DNA of 64,000 nucleotides from an uncultured Pelagibacteraceae bacterium (GCA_902629575.1 CACORJ010000001.1:144271-208270), one strand, 5' to 3'. Numbered from the stretch's first letter, positions 19,943 to 28,728 are shown. Program-made: numbers and translations. Notes: generated by a model from the letters alone, not told the origin.

Positions 19943-21222
19943 AAATATTAAATAGTAATAAAAAATTTTTTGATAAAAAATTAGATAGGTTATTATCAAA
20001 TAGAAGAAAAAAAGTCAGTTTTAGTGCGGTTTCAGTTAAAAATATTATTAAAGATGTAAAAAAAAATGGAGATAATGCATTATTAAAATATGAAAAAAAA
20101 TTTAATAAAAATTCTGTTATCAGTCCATCCTCAGAACAAATATCAAAATTAATAAAAGGTTTGGATAAAAATGTAAAAAAAGCAGTTGATATTGCTTTCA
20201 ATCGTATTTTCAAATTTCATTCATTGCAGAAATTTAAAAATATATCATATAAAGATAGACTAAATAATAAGCTTGAATATAAATATTTGCCGATAGAGTC
20301 AGTTGGAATATATGTTCCGGGTTCAAGCGTTTCATATCCATCAAGTGTTTTGATGAACGCAATACCTGCACTAGTGGCGGGAGTTAAAAGAATTATTATG
20401 ATTAACCCAAGTTTTAAAGGAAAACTTAATCCTGCAGTTTTATATGCTGCGAGAAAGTGTAGAATTAAGGAAATATATTCAATTGGAGGTCCTTCTGCTA
20501 TTGCCGCAGCTGCTTATGGAACAAAAAAAATAAAACGAGTAAATAAAATTGTTGGTCCTGGAAATGCTTATGTTGCAGCTGCAAAGAAAGAAGTTTTTGG
20601 TGATGTTGGAATTGAAAGTATGACAGCAGGACCATCTGAGGTAACAATTGTTTGTGATAAATATTCGGATCCTGTTTGGATAGCGAGCGATTTAATTGCA
20701 CAGGCAGAGCATGATCCACTAGCACAATGTATTTTGATATCTAAAGACGAGAAATTAATTACAAAAGTAAAATTAGAAATATCTTTACAATTAAAAAAAA
20801 TACCAAGAGAGAAAATTGCAAGAAAGAGTATTACAACTAATGGGATCTTAATGTATGTAAATTCTGATAAAAAAATTACAGAAATAGTAAATAAGATTGC
20901 GCCGGAGCATTTAGAGCTTAATATTAAAAATTATAAATCATTACTTCCAAAAATATATAATGCTGGCTCGGTTTGCCTTGGTAAATATGCAATTATGGCA
21001 ATGACAGATTACAATATTGGATCTAATCACATCTTACCTACAAATGGTTCAGCAAAGTATTCTTCTGGAATAAGTGTTAATGAATTCTATAAAAGAATTT
21101 CTTACATAAAACTATCAAAAAAGGGTATTGAAAGTCTCGGGCCATCAGTTATAACTCTTGCAAATTATGAAGGCTTAGAAGGACATGCTTGTTCTGTAAA
21201 AAAAAGAATTTGGAGAAAATAA
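19939..21222 (+). CDS. hisD: histidinol dehydrogenase
   Basis: [72 protein letters not shown]. Confidence 0.97.
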   Translation: MKILNSNKKFFDKKLDRLLSNRRKKVSFSAVSVKNIIKDVKKNGDNALLKYEKKFNKNSVISPSSEQISKLIKGLDKNVKKAVDIAFNRIFKFHSLQKFKNISYKDRLNNKLEYKYLPIESVGIYVPGSSVSYPSSVLMNAIPALVAGVKRIIMINPSFKGKLNPAVLYAARKCRIKEIYSIGGPSAIAAAAYGTKKIKRVNKIVGPGNAYVAAAKKEVFGDVGIESMTAGPSEVTIVCDKYSDPVWIASDLIAQAEHDPLAQCILISKDEKLITKVKLEISLQLKKIPREKIARKSITTNGILMYVNSDKKITEIVNKIAPEHLELNIKNYKSLLPKIYNAGSVCLGKYAIMAMTDYNIGSNHILPTNGSAKYSSGISVNEFYKRISYIKLSKKGIESLGPSVITLANYEGLEGHACSVKKRIWRK

Positions 21223-21224
21223 AT

Positions 21225-21440
21225 TTGTCAAAACAAGATCTACTTGAATTTAAAGGTAAGGTAACAGACCTGTTACCAAATGCTATGTTTAGAGTTCAAT
21301 TAGAAAATGGTCATACTGTTACTGCACATACTGCAGGCAAACTTCGAAAAAACAGAATTAGAGTTCTGCAAGGTGATAATGTTACAGTAGAAATGACCCC
21401 TTATGATCTTACTAAAGGAAGAATAATCTTTAGAGGTTAA
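21225..21440 (+). CDS. infA: translation initiation factor IF-1 (probable TTG start)
   Basis: (M)[70 protein letters not shown]. The track's ATG at 21189 lies inside hisD; TTG at 21225 gives the normal IF-1 N-terminus. Confidence 0.94.
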   Translation: MSKQDLLEFKGKVTDLLPNAMFRVQLENGHTVTAHTAGKLRKNRIRVLQGDNVTVEMTPYDLTKGRIIFRG

Positions 21441-21446
21441 TCTTAA

Positions 21447-21521
21447 GGCTGAGTAGCTCAGGAGTAGAGCAGAGCCCTGAAAAGGCTTGTGTCGGAGGTG
21501 CGAATCCTTCCTCAGCCACCA
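21447..21521 (+). tRNA. tRNA-Phe(GAA) with atypical D/T loops
   Basis: GGCTGAG TA GCTC AGGAGTA GAGC A GAGCC CTGAAAA GGCTT GTGTC GGAGG TGCGAAT CCTTC CTCAGCC A CCA. Confidence 0.94.
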
Positions 21522-21598
21522 CCACTTTCAACTTGAAATAATTTTTAAAAGAAATTAACTTTAAGTATTATAAATAACAAAAAGGACTAAGAAACAAG

Positions 21599-21811
21599 AT
21601 GAGTACATTACAGGGTAAAGTAAAATGGTTTAATGGTAAAAAAGGTTACGGTTTTATCGAAAGAGATGACAAAGAAAAAGATGCGTTCGTGCATGCTTCG
21701 GCAGTCAAAGCAGCAGGAATGAGATACTTAAATGAAGGTGATAAATTAGAGTTTACTCTAGAAGATGGTCCCAAAGGTCCTTCTGCAGTTAATCTTAAAA
21801 AATTAGACTAG
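21599..21811 (+). CDS. cold-shock protein (CspA family)
   Basis: [31 protein letters not shown] (RNP1/RNP2). Confidence 0.96.
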   Translation: MSTLQGKVKWFNGKKGYGFIERDDKEKDAFVHASAVKAAGMRYLNEGDKLEFTLEDGPKGPSAVNLKKLD

Positions 21812-21830
21812 TATTTTTTAAAAAAAATTA

Positions 21831-21870
21831 AAAGGGCGTTATATCTATTAAAATTAGGTAAACGTCCTTT
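21831..21870 (+). other. 10-bp inverted repeat downstream of csp
   Basis: aaagggcgtt ... aacgtccttt (one G-T), 20-nt loop. Confidence 0.5.
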
Positions 21871-21877
21871 AGATTTT

Positions 21878-21901
21878 AAGGGTTGATTAAATCCTTTTTT
21901 T
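21878..21901 (+). terminator. probable rho-independent terminator after csp
   Basis: AAGGGTT-GATTA-AATCCTT stem-loop running into a 7-T tract. Confidence 0.65.
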
Positions 21902-21917
21902 GTCTAAAAGACTGTTC

Positions 21918-22019
21918 ATGATAAATAAAATGTCTAATAAGCTGTCAAATAAAAGTACTCAAAGATCCACTTTTAGAGGAACTAATATAGGTACGCACAG
22001 ATATTGGCATGCTAGCTAA
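21918..22019 (+). CDS. possible 33-aa small ORF in the csp/tRNA-His intergenic region
   Basis: MINKMSNKLSNKSTQRSTFRGTNIGTHRYWHAS*; stop codon lies in the loop of GCTAGC-TAAA-GCTAGC. Confidence 0.3.
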   Translation: MINKMSNKLSNKSTQRSTFRGTNIGTHRYWHAS

Positions 22020-22087
22020 AGCTAGCAATTAATTTTTATAATATAATTTTAAATCCACTAAAAATAATATAAAACCAAAAAGGATAT

Positions 22088-22161
22088 GCCTTGGTGGTGA
22101 AATAGCATCACGTCGGTTTGTGGATCCGAAGTCGTAGGAGCGTAACCTACCCAAGGTACCA
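22088..22161 (+). tRNA. tRNA-His(GTG), G1:U72, A73, no encoded G-1; atypical D/T loops
   Basis: GCCTTGG TG GTGA AATAGCA TCAC G TCGGT TTGTGGA TCCGA AGTC GTAGG AGCGTAA CCTAC CCAAGGT A CCA; base -1 is T. Confidence 0.93.
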
Positions 22162-22165
22162 AAAA

Positions 22166-23560
22166 ATGAATAAAGAAAATAAACTCAATCCATCCTTACC
22201 ATCTGGATTTGAAGATCGTTGGGGAAAAAAGCTAGTTTTAAAAAAACAGCTTTTACAAGTGATTGAAAAAAATTTTATAAAATTTGGGGCCGAACCTTTA
22301 GAAACCCCATCTTTTGAGATAAGTGAAAATATAGGATCTTTTCTAGCAGAAGATGAAGCTAATCCTATGTCTGATGTTTTTTTATTTAAAGATGGAGATA
22401 AAAATATTACTTTGAGATATGACTTATCTAGTCCGCTCGCGAGGTTTGTAGCTCAGAATAACCAAGAACTTCCAACAATTTACAAAAGATATGCTATTCA
22501 AAATGTTTTTAGAAATGAAAAACCTGGCAATGGAAGGTATAGAGAATTTCTTCAAGCTGACTTTGATATAATTGGCAATACCAATCCCGCACAATCAAAT
22601 GCTGAACTTTGCAATTTGATTTCAGCGACTTTATTAGAATGTGGTCTTAAAAAAGATCAATTTACTATTAATGTTAGTAATAGAAAAATTGTTCAAGGTT
22701 TGATTGACGAGCTTAATATTTCTTCTGAAAAACAAACAAAAGTGATTAGAGCAATTGATAAATTAGATAAACCTGGGTTTGGTTTATCAGGGGTCGAGGC
22801 TTTACTTAAAAAAGAGAGAAAAGATACTTCGGGTGCAATCACGAAAGGTGCAGATTTAAATGACGTTCAAGTGGAAAGAATTTTAGATTTTCTAAAAATA
22901 AAAGATCTAAAAAAATTAAAAGATAAGTTTACAAATCCACTATCTCAAGAGGGGATAAAAGAAATAGAGGACGTCTTCCAAATTCTTGGATTTGGAAAAT
23001 ATAAAAACCAAGTTCAAACAAATTTTACAATCGTGAGAGGCCTTGCTTATTATGATGGGTTTATCGTAGAGACAAATTTAAATTTTGAAGTAAAAAATAA
23101 TAAAAAAAAAGTAATTGATATAGGTAGTATTTGCTCAGGAGGTGCTTACGCAAAACTTATTTCAAGATTTAAGGGTGTAGATATACCAGGTACAGGAATT
23201 TCATTTGGAGTTGATCGATTATTGTTTGCATTAATGCAACTAGATCAAATAAAGATTAATGAACAAAAGCCAGTTCTAGTTTGTGTTATGGATGAAAAAT
23301 ATTTGAAAAATTACTATGAAATTTTAGAGCAATTAAAAGCTAACAATATCAGTGTTGAGATATTTTTAGACACAAAAAAGAATTTAGGAAAACAACTTAC
23401 TTACGCAAATAAACGTAAACTTGATCTTGCTATAATTTGTGGTGAAAATGAATTTAATGAAAACACAGTTACAATAAAAAACCTTAAAGGTATTAAGGGT
23501 GAAAACAATCAAACTATTCCAAAAGAAAATTTAGTTAATGAAATCAAAAAACTTATCTGA
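22166..23560 (+). CDS. hisS: histidyl-tRNA synthetase (alphaproteobacterial type)
   Basis: LPSGFEDRWGKKL, LRYDLSSPLARFVAQN, RNEKPGNGRYREFLQADFDIIG, GLAYYDGFIVE, GISFGVDRLLFAL. The track start (22118) lies in the tRNA; ATG 22166 is the first plausible start. Confidence 0.94.
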   Translation: MNKENKLNPSLPSGFEDRWGKKLVLKKQLLQVIEKNFIKFGAEPLETPSFEISENIGSFLAEDEANPMSDVFLFKDGDKNITLRYDLSSPLARFVAQNNQELPTIYKRYAIQNVFRNEKPGNGRYREFLQADFDIIGNTNPAQSNAELCNLISATLLECGLKKDQFTINVSNRKIVQGLIDELNISSEKQTKVIRAIDKLDKPGFGLSGVEALLKKERKDTSGAITKGADLNDVQVERILDFLKIKDLKKLKDKFTNPLSQEGIKEIEDVFQILGFGKYKNQVQTNFTIVRGLAYYDGFIVETNLNFEVKNNKKKVIDIGSICSGGAYAKLISRFKGVDIPGTGISFGVDRLLFALMQLDQIKINEQKPVLVCVMDEKYLKNYYEILEQLKANNISVEIFLDTKKNLGKQLTYANKRKLDLAIICGENEFNENTVTIKNLKGIKGENNQTIPKENLVNEIKKLI

Positions 23561-24584
23561 AAATATACTTAAATCAGTAAAGTCAAAAGGATTTAAGTTA
23601 ATAAATTTACCATCAGTAATAGAAGCCAATCACATTGTTCAAAGATCAGGTGAAAACTTTAGGAAATTTATATTTTCATTTATTGATCAAAATGGCAGTG
23701 AATTATGTTTAAGGCCAGATTTAACGATTGTATCGTGTTTAAGATATTTAGAGAACAATCTAAAAGGCAAAGAGAAAATATTTTATAGTGGTCAGGCTTA
23801 TAGAAAATCACAGAACAAAAAAGACTCTATTATTAGAAATCAAATCGGATTTGAGATTATTGGTTCTAAAAATGAAAAAAATGATGACAAAGAAATAATT
23901 AATACCTCTCTTAAATCTTTACAAAATCTAAAATATAGTTCTGGTACTTTAACAATTGGCAATATTGAAATTTTTAATCTTCTTATTTCAAAGTTAGATA
24001 TTCCGAAAAGATGGAAATTAAGGCTATCAAGACATTTTTGGAGAGAAAGTTATTTTAATGATCTTTTAAAAAGACTAGAAACTAACTCTGATGTTGATCC
24101 AACTATTGTTGAAGTTGATAAAAGACGCTACTTAAAGATGTTGAAAGATAATCAATCTAAAGTTGTTGCAGGGAGATCAATAAAAGAAATCTTAAAAAGA
24201 TTTGATCATAAGATAAAAGACCCAAGAAGAACAAATAAAGGTAAAAACGTTTCAAAAATAATTAAAGATTTTTTAAGAATAAAATGTCCAATAAATAAAG
24301 CAGCCAGTGAATTAAACAAATTTTTTAAGAAATATAAGATTAATCTTGCTGTAGATCAAAGATATTTTCCTTTGTCACAAAATAAAGTTTCGAAACTAAA
24401 TGTTATTTTTTCTGCCTCATTTGGAAGACAACTTGAATATTACACAGGAATGGTTTTTAGAATTGATATCAAATCAAATTTAAAAAATAAAAATGTTATT
24501 AATGGTGGAAGGTATGATCACTTAATCTCAGATCTTGGATCTAAAAAAGAGGTTCCAGCAGTTGGGGCTGCATTAAATATATGA
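23538..24584 (+). CDS. hisZ: HisZ-like ATP phosphoribosyltransferase regulatory subunit
   Basis: HisRS-like core: LCLRPDLTIVSCLRYL, GQAYRKSQNKKDSIIRNQIGFEIIG, FGRQLEYYTGMVFRI, NGGRYDHLI; between hisS and a short hisG. Confidence 0.88.
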   Translation: MKSKNLSENILKSVKSKGFKLINLPSVIEANHIVQRSGENFRKFIFSFIDQNGSELCLRPDLTIVSCLRYLENNLKGKEKIFYSGQAYRKSQNKKDSIIRNQIGFEIIGSKNEKNDDKEIINTSLKSLQNLKYSSGTLTIGNIEIFNLLISKLDIPKRWKLRLSRHFWRESYFNDLLKRLETNSDVDPTIVEVDKRRYLKMLKDNQSKVVAGRSIKEILKRFDHKIKDPRRTNKGKNVSKIIKDFLRIKCPINKAASELNKFFKKYKINLAVDQRYFPLSQNKVSKLNVIFSASFGRQLEYYTGMVFRIDIKSNLKNKNVINGGRYDHLISDLGSKKEVPAVGAALNI

Positions 24585-25273
24585 TGAATGATATCATAAA
24601 TGTTGGAATTCCTAGCAAAGGTAGACTTAGAAAAGATGTTTTAAATATCTTTAAAAAGAAGAAATTAAAACTTTTTTCTGAGAGAGGAGAAAGAGATTTG
24701 CTTGCATCAATTAAAGGTAAAAAGAATATTAAAATTATTTATTTACATGCGCGAGAAATTATTCAAAGATTAGGAGAGGGTTCTTTAGATTTTGGATTTT
24801 CTGGATTTGATTTATTTAAAGAGAGCGAAATTAATATTCAAAATAAAATTAGTGTCAGTAAAAAATATAATTTTGGTAAAGCAAAATTAGTTGTTGCTAT
24901 TCCTGATGAATGGATTGATGTACAAACGATTGCTGATTTAGAGGAAATAGCTTTTGAATTTAAAGATAAAAAAAAGAAAAGATTAAGAGTGGCAACAAAA
25001 TATCCTAACTTAACAAGAGAATTTTTGTTTTCTAAAGGAGTAACTCAATTTAAGTTAGTAAGCAGCTTAGGTGCAACAGAAGCTTATCCTTTCACAGAGT
25101 CTAGTGAGATTATTACAGATATAACTTCCACTGGAGAAACATTAAAAGCTAATAACTTAAGAATATTGAAAGATGGAGAAATATTAAAATCTGAAGCCTG
25201 TATGATGATTTCTAGATTATCTGTTAAAAAAAAAGCTTTGAAAAGTTTGACTAAATTACTTTCTAAGGATTAA
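24581..25273 (+). CDS. hisG: ATP phosphoribosyltransferase, short form
   Basis: VGIPSKGRLRKD, EGSLDFGFSGFDLF, RVATKYPNLTREF, EAYPFTESSEIITDITSTGETLKAN. Confidence 0.95.
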   Translation: MMNDIINVGIPSKGRLRKDVLNIFKKKKLKLFSERGERDLLASIKGKKNIKIIYLHAREIIQRLGEGSLDFGFSGFDLFKESEINIQNKISVSKKYNFGKAKLVVAIPDEWIDVQTIADLEEIAFEFKDKKKKRLRVATKYPNLTREFLFSKGVTQFKLVSSLGATEAYPFTESSEIITDITSTGETLKANNLRILKDGEILKSEACMMISRLSVKKKALKSLTKLLSKD

Positions 25274-25399
25274 ATCTTTCCAATAAATAAATTTAACCAA
25301 AAATTTACTAGTTATAAATAAATATATTCCTCAAATCGAAATATAGATAATAATTTTTTTCTTGTTTACATTAAATAAAAGGGGAATAATTACCTTACT

Positions 25400-26494
25400 A
25401 TGCAAGATTCGTTAATATATCTACTTTTGGCACTCATTATTGTGGTGATCTTCCTATTATTAAAACAAAGAAGAAATAAGGATGATCAAAACGAAAATAA
25501 AGAGGCTGAGGAAATAGCAAATTTAAAAACAGAAATTGTTACATTAAAAGATACCTTAAATAATACTATCAATACTTCGCTCGGTTCAATGTCAACTTCC
25601 TTTAACGCTCTTTCAACAGGAGTTACAAAGGATATGACTGAGGCCCTTACTAAAGTTGATGAGAAAGTTGGTAACTTTAATCAACAAGTACAATTATTAA
25701 ATCAAAGCCAAGAGGGAATTACTAAAATTTTAGCAGGTGTTAAAAAGTATGGAACATTAGCAGAGTATTCTTTAGATGCTTTAATTAAAGATTTATTACC
25801 CGCATCTCAATTTCAGACAAATGTAAAGATGAAAGAAGATACAAGTGAAAATGTAGAATTTGCAATCAAGCTTCAAGGAGATGTTTTAGTTCCAGTAGAT
25901 AGTCATTTTCCAGTAGAAAAATTTAAAGCAATCACAGATGCTTATGATGCAGATGATAAAAAAGCAGTTGCTGATGCTAGAACAAAATTAGCAAGTGCAT
26001 TTAAGACTAAGGCAAAAAGTGTAATGGAAAAATATATTGTTCCACCAAAAACAACTGATTTTGCAATAGTGTATGCGCCAACAGAAAGTCTTTATAAAGA
26101 ATTAACCGAATATCAGGATCCAAGCACTAAAGAATTATTAACCCAAGAATTAATGAAAAAATACAAAATAGTAATTTGTGGCCCTAATACTCTATCTGCT
26201 TATTTACAATCATTACATATGGGCTTTCAATCACTAAAAGTACAAAAAGGAGCAACAGAAATATATAACCATCTTAAAACTATCACTACTAGATTTGGAA
26301 AACATTTTGACAATATAATAACACTTAGAAAAAAATTAGAAGAGGCCATGAGTGTAGTAGATAAGTTTGGTACCGATGCAAGATCAATAAGCAGAACTCT
26401 AGAAAATATTAAAGATCCCGAGCAAGTTGAGAAAGCTGTACAAACAGAAAACGTAGAAAAATTTGTTGAAAGAAATAAACAGCTCAAAAATTAA
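25400..26494 (+). CDS. rmuC: DNA recombination protein RmuC
   Basis: N-terminal TM, coiled coil, then VPVDSHFPVEKFKAITDA and YIVPPKTTDFAIVYAPTESLYKEL, GPNTLSAYLQSLHMGFQSLKVQK. Confidence 0.93.
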   Translation: MQDSLIYLLLALIIVVIFLLLKQRRNKDDQNENKEAEEIANLKTEIVTLKDTLNNTINTSLGSMSTSFNALSTGVTKDMTEALTKVDEKVGNFNQQVQLLNQSQEGITKILAGVKKYGTLAEYSLDALIKDLLPASQFQTNVKMKEDTSENVEFAIKLQGDVLVPVDSHFPVEKFKAITDAYDADDKKAVADARTKLASAFKTKAKSVMEKYIVPPKTTDFAIVYAPTESLYKELTEYQDPSTKELLTQELMKKYKIVICGPNTLSAYLQSLHMGFQSLKVQKGATEIYNHLKTITTRFGKHFDNIITLRKKLEEAMSVVDKFGTDARSISRTLENIKDPEQVEKAVQTENVEKFVERNKQLKN

Positions 26495-26531
26495 TTTCTT
26501 TTTTCCAATAATACCGATTATAAGAAATCTC

Positions 26532-27218
26532 ATGCAGTGGAATAACAAATTTATTTATCCTAAATCTACAAGATCAATTGTACAAGGTTCAAGACATTAT
26601 TCAGTAAATGAGGAAAATCTTCCCTCTGTAACAACAATTTTAAAAGCAACCGAGTCTGAAGAAAAAAAAGCAAAATTAGCTGAATGGAAAAACAGAGTTG
26701 GCCATAAACAAGCTGAAATTATTTCAAGAGAAGCAACAAGTCGTGGAAGTTCTATGCACGATTATTTAGAAAAATTTTTACTTGGAAAATTAAACATGGA
26801 TTTACTTGGAGATAATACTCGTGAAAAAAAGATGGCTGATCAAATTATAGAAAACGGATTAAGAGATAAATTAAGTGAGATTTGGGGATGTGAAGCAACT
26901 TTATATTACCCAGGAAAATATGCAGGCGCTGCAGATTGTATTGGTATTTACGAAAACAAAGAAACAATCATAGATTTTAAACAAAGCAACAAACCAAAAA
27001 AAGATGAGTGGATTGATGATTATTATCTACAGTGTGCAGCATATTCATTAGCCCACAATAAAGTTCATGGTTCAAATATTACTCAAGTAGCAATCCTTCT
27101 ATGTACCAAGGACAATACTTTTCAAAGATTTATAATTGAGGGTGAAAGATTAATAAATTATCAAAATCAATTTATGGAAAAAGTTGAACAATTTTATTCA
27201 CAAAGGATGGTAAATTGA
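26532..27218 (+). CDS. PD-(D/E)XK exonuclease resembling MGME1 / T7-like phage exonucleases
   Basis: LPSVTTILKATESEEKKAKLAEWKNRVG, SRGSSMHDYLEKFLLG, YAGAADCIGIYENKETIIDFKQSNKPKK, YYLQCAAYSLAHN. Start at ATG 26532. Confidence 0.78.
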   Translation: MQWNNKFIYPKSTRSIVQGSRHYSVNEENLPSVTTILKATESEEKKAKLAEWKNRVGHKQAEIISREATSRGSSMHDYLEKFLLGKLNMDLLGDNTREKKMADQIIENGLRDKLSEIWGCEATLYYPGKYAGAADCIGIYENKETIIDFKQSNKPKKDEWIDDYYLQCAAYSLAHNKVHGSNITQVAILLCTKDNTFQRFIIEGERLINYQNQFMEKVEQFYSQRMVN

Positions 27219-28663
27219 ATTATGTAGTGTGGGACATAGAAACGGACTCGGCACAATTAGATTGGGCTACAATGATTGAGATTGGTGCTATTTTATTAGA
27301 TGAAAATTTTAATGAAAAAGAAAGATTTACAGCAAGATGCAGAATGCCACAAGACCGAGTTCCATCTGCGACCGCTTTATGTATTAATAAATCAAATGTT
27401 GATTTGATTACTAAAGGCAATTTAAGTCATTATCAAATGATTGCTCAAGTAGAAAAAAAATTCCGTGAATGGTCACCTGCAACATTTATGGGTTTTAGCT
27501 CGATCGGATTTGATGATGAAATTCTTAGGAGAGAGTTTTTTAAATCTTTAAGAAAACCATATTTGATTAACACAGAAGGTAATTCAAGGCATGATGCATT
27601 AAATATGATAAAAGCAGCATTTGCTGTTGATGAAAATGTTCTGAAAACTGAGCTTAATCCTAAAGGAAACAAATCTATGAAGCTAGAGTCGCTAGCAAGA
27701 CTTAATGGCTTTGATTCCTCGGGAGCGCATGGAGCTCTTTTCGATACTGAGTTAACTGTAAAGGTTTTAGGTTTATTGAAAAATAAACAACCTGATTTGT
27801 GGCACGAATACTTAAAGACTAAAAGTAAAGTTGTTGTTGAAAATTTAATAAAACAGGAAAAAATGTTTACGATTAATGAGAATTTTTTTGGTAAAAATTT
27901 TTTATTTTTGGTTGCACCTCTACACCCTAATTCATACATGCATCCAGTTTATAAATGGGGACAGGTAGTAAATTTATCGGCAAATATTGAAGAATTACAA
28001 AAACTTAATTATCAAGATTTGAAAAAAGAAATGAAAAAATCACCACGCTTTTATAAAACAATTAAATCTAATAAAGCACCAATAATTTTAGATAAAGGTT
28101 TAGGCTTGAAAGTGGATCCATATAAAAAAATTGGAATTAATTTGTTGAACAAAAGAGCAGAATTAATGAAATCAAATGAAAAATTTTCTCAGGATATATG
28201 TAATATTTTAAAAGAGGCAGCAGAAGAAAAAATGGAGACATCATCACAAGAAGATGTTGAGCCTGAAGAAACAATTTATTCTGGAGGTTTTGATACTTTC
28301 AATAAAGACATTCCATTATTTGAAAAATTTCACTCTTCAGAATGGAAAGAGCGATTGGCTTTGTTAGATAAGTTTAAAGATGACAGATTGGTAACCTTTG
28401 GCCATAGTCTAATATATAATGAGGCTCCAGAAATTTTACCAAAAGAAATTCATACAAAAATTAAAAGAAGAATTGCATCCAGAATACTCAGCACAAACAA
28501 AGAGAAATGGTGGACAGTTTCAGCTTTTTACTCAGAGTGTGATGAAATTAGAGAAAATGACGACAAAATGTTCTCATTTAAAACAGTAGATGAAAAACTT
28601 AAATTTCTTGATGGAATTAATGATTATGTCATGAATTTAGAGCAAAAATATTCTGATGCTTAG
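27215..28663 (+). CDS. sbcB: exodeoxyribonuclease I-like DEDDh exonuclease
   Basis: VVWDIETDSAQLDWATMIEIGAILLD, FMGFSSIGFDDEILRREFF, LARLNGFDSSGAHGALFDTELTVKVLGLL; ExoI-like C-terminus. Confidence 0.88.
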   Translation: MNYVVWDIETDSAQLDWATMIEIGAILLDENFNEKERFTARCRMPQDRVPSATALCINKSNVDLITKGNLSHYQMIAQVEKKFREWSPATFMGFSSIGFDDEILRREFFKSLRKPYLINTEGNSRHDALNMIKAAFAVDENVLKTELNPKGNKSMKLESLARLNGFDSSGAHGALFDTELTVKVLGLLKNKQPDLWHEYLKTKSKVVVENLIKQEKMFTINENFFGKNFLFLVAPLHPNSYMHPVYKWGQVVNLSANIEELQKLNYQDLKKEMKKSPRFYKTIKSNKAPIILDKGLGLKVDPYKKIGINLLNKRAELMKSNEKFSQDICNILKEAAEEKMETSSQEDVEPEETIYSGGFDTFNKDIPLFEKFHSSEWKERLALLDKFKDDRLVTFGHSLIYNEAPEILPKEIHTKIKRRIASRILSTNKEKWWTVSAFYSECDEIRENDDKMFSFKTVDEKLKFLDGINDYVMNLEQKYSDA

Positions 28664-28728
28664 TTGATAAATCCGAAAAGATTACTTTTGATCATTGAAT
28701 ATTCATTTGAATCAATTATATCCCTTAT

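Noticed and set aside
20498-20725. 75-aa minus-strand ORF inside hisD
   Set aside because: Gln/Leu-rich translation opposite a strongly conserved hisD region; composition artefact.
21189-21224. ATG start of infA inside hisD
   Set aside because: Adds 12 residues not found in IF-1; TTG at 21225 gives the standard N-terminus (M)[12 protein letters not shown].
22118-22165. Upstream extension of hisS in the track (MWIRSRRSVTYPRYQK)
   Set aside because: This segment is the 3' half of tRNA-His; the protein starts at ATG 22166.
27445-27939. 164-aa ORF antisense to the ExoI-like gene
   Set aside because: Antisense shadow of a well-supported CDS; no recognisable domain.
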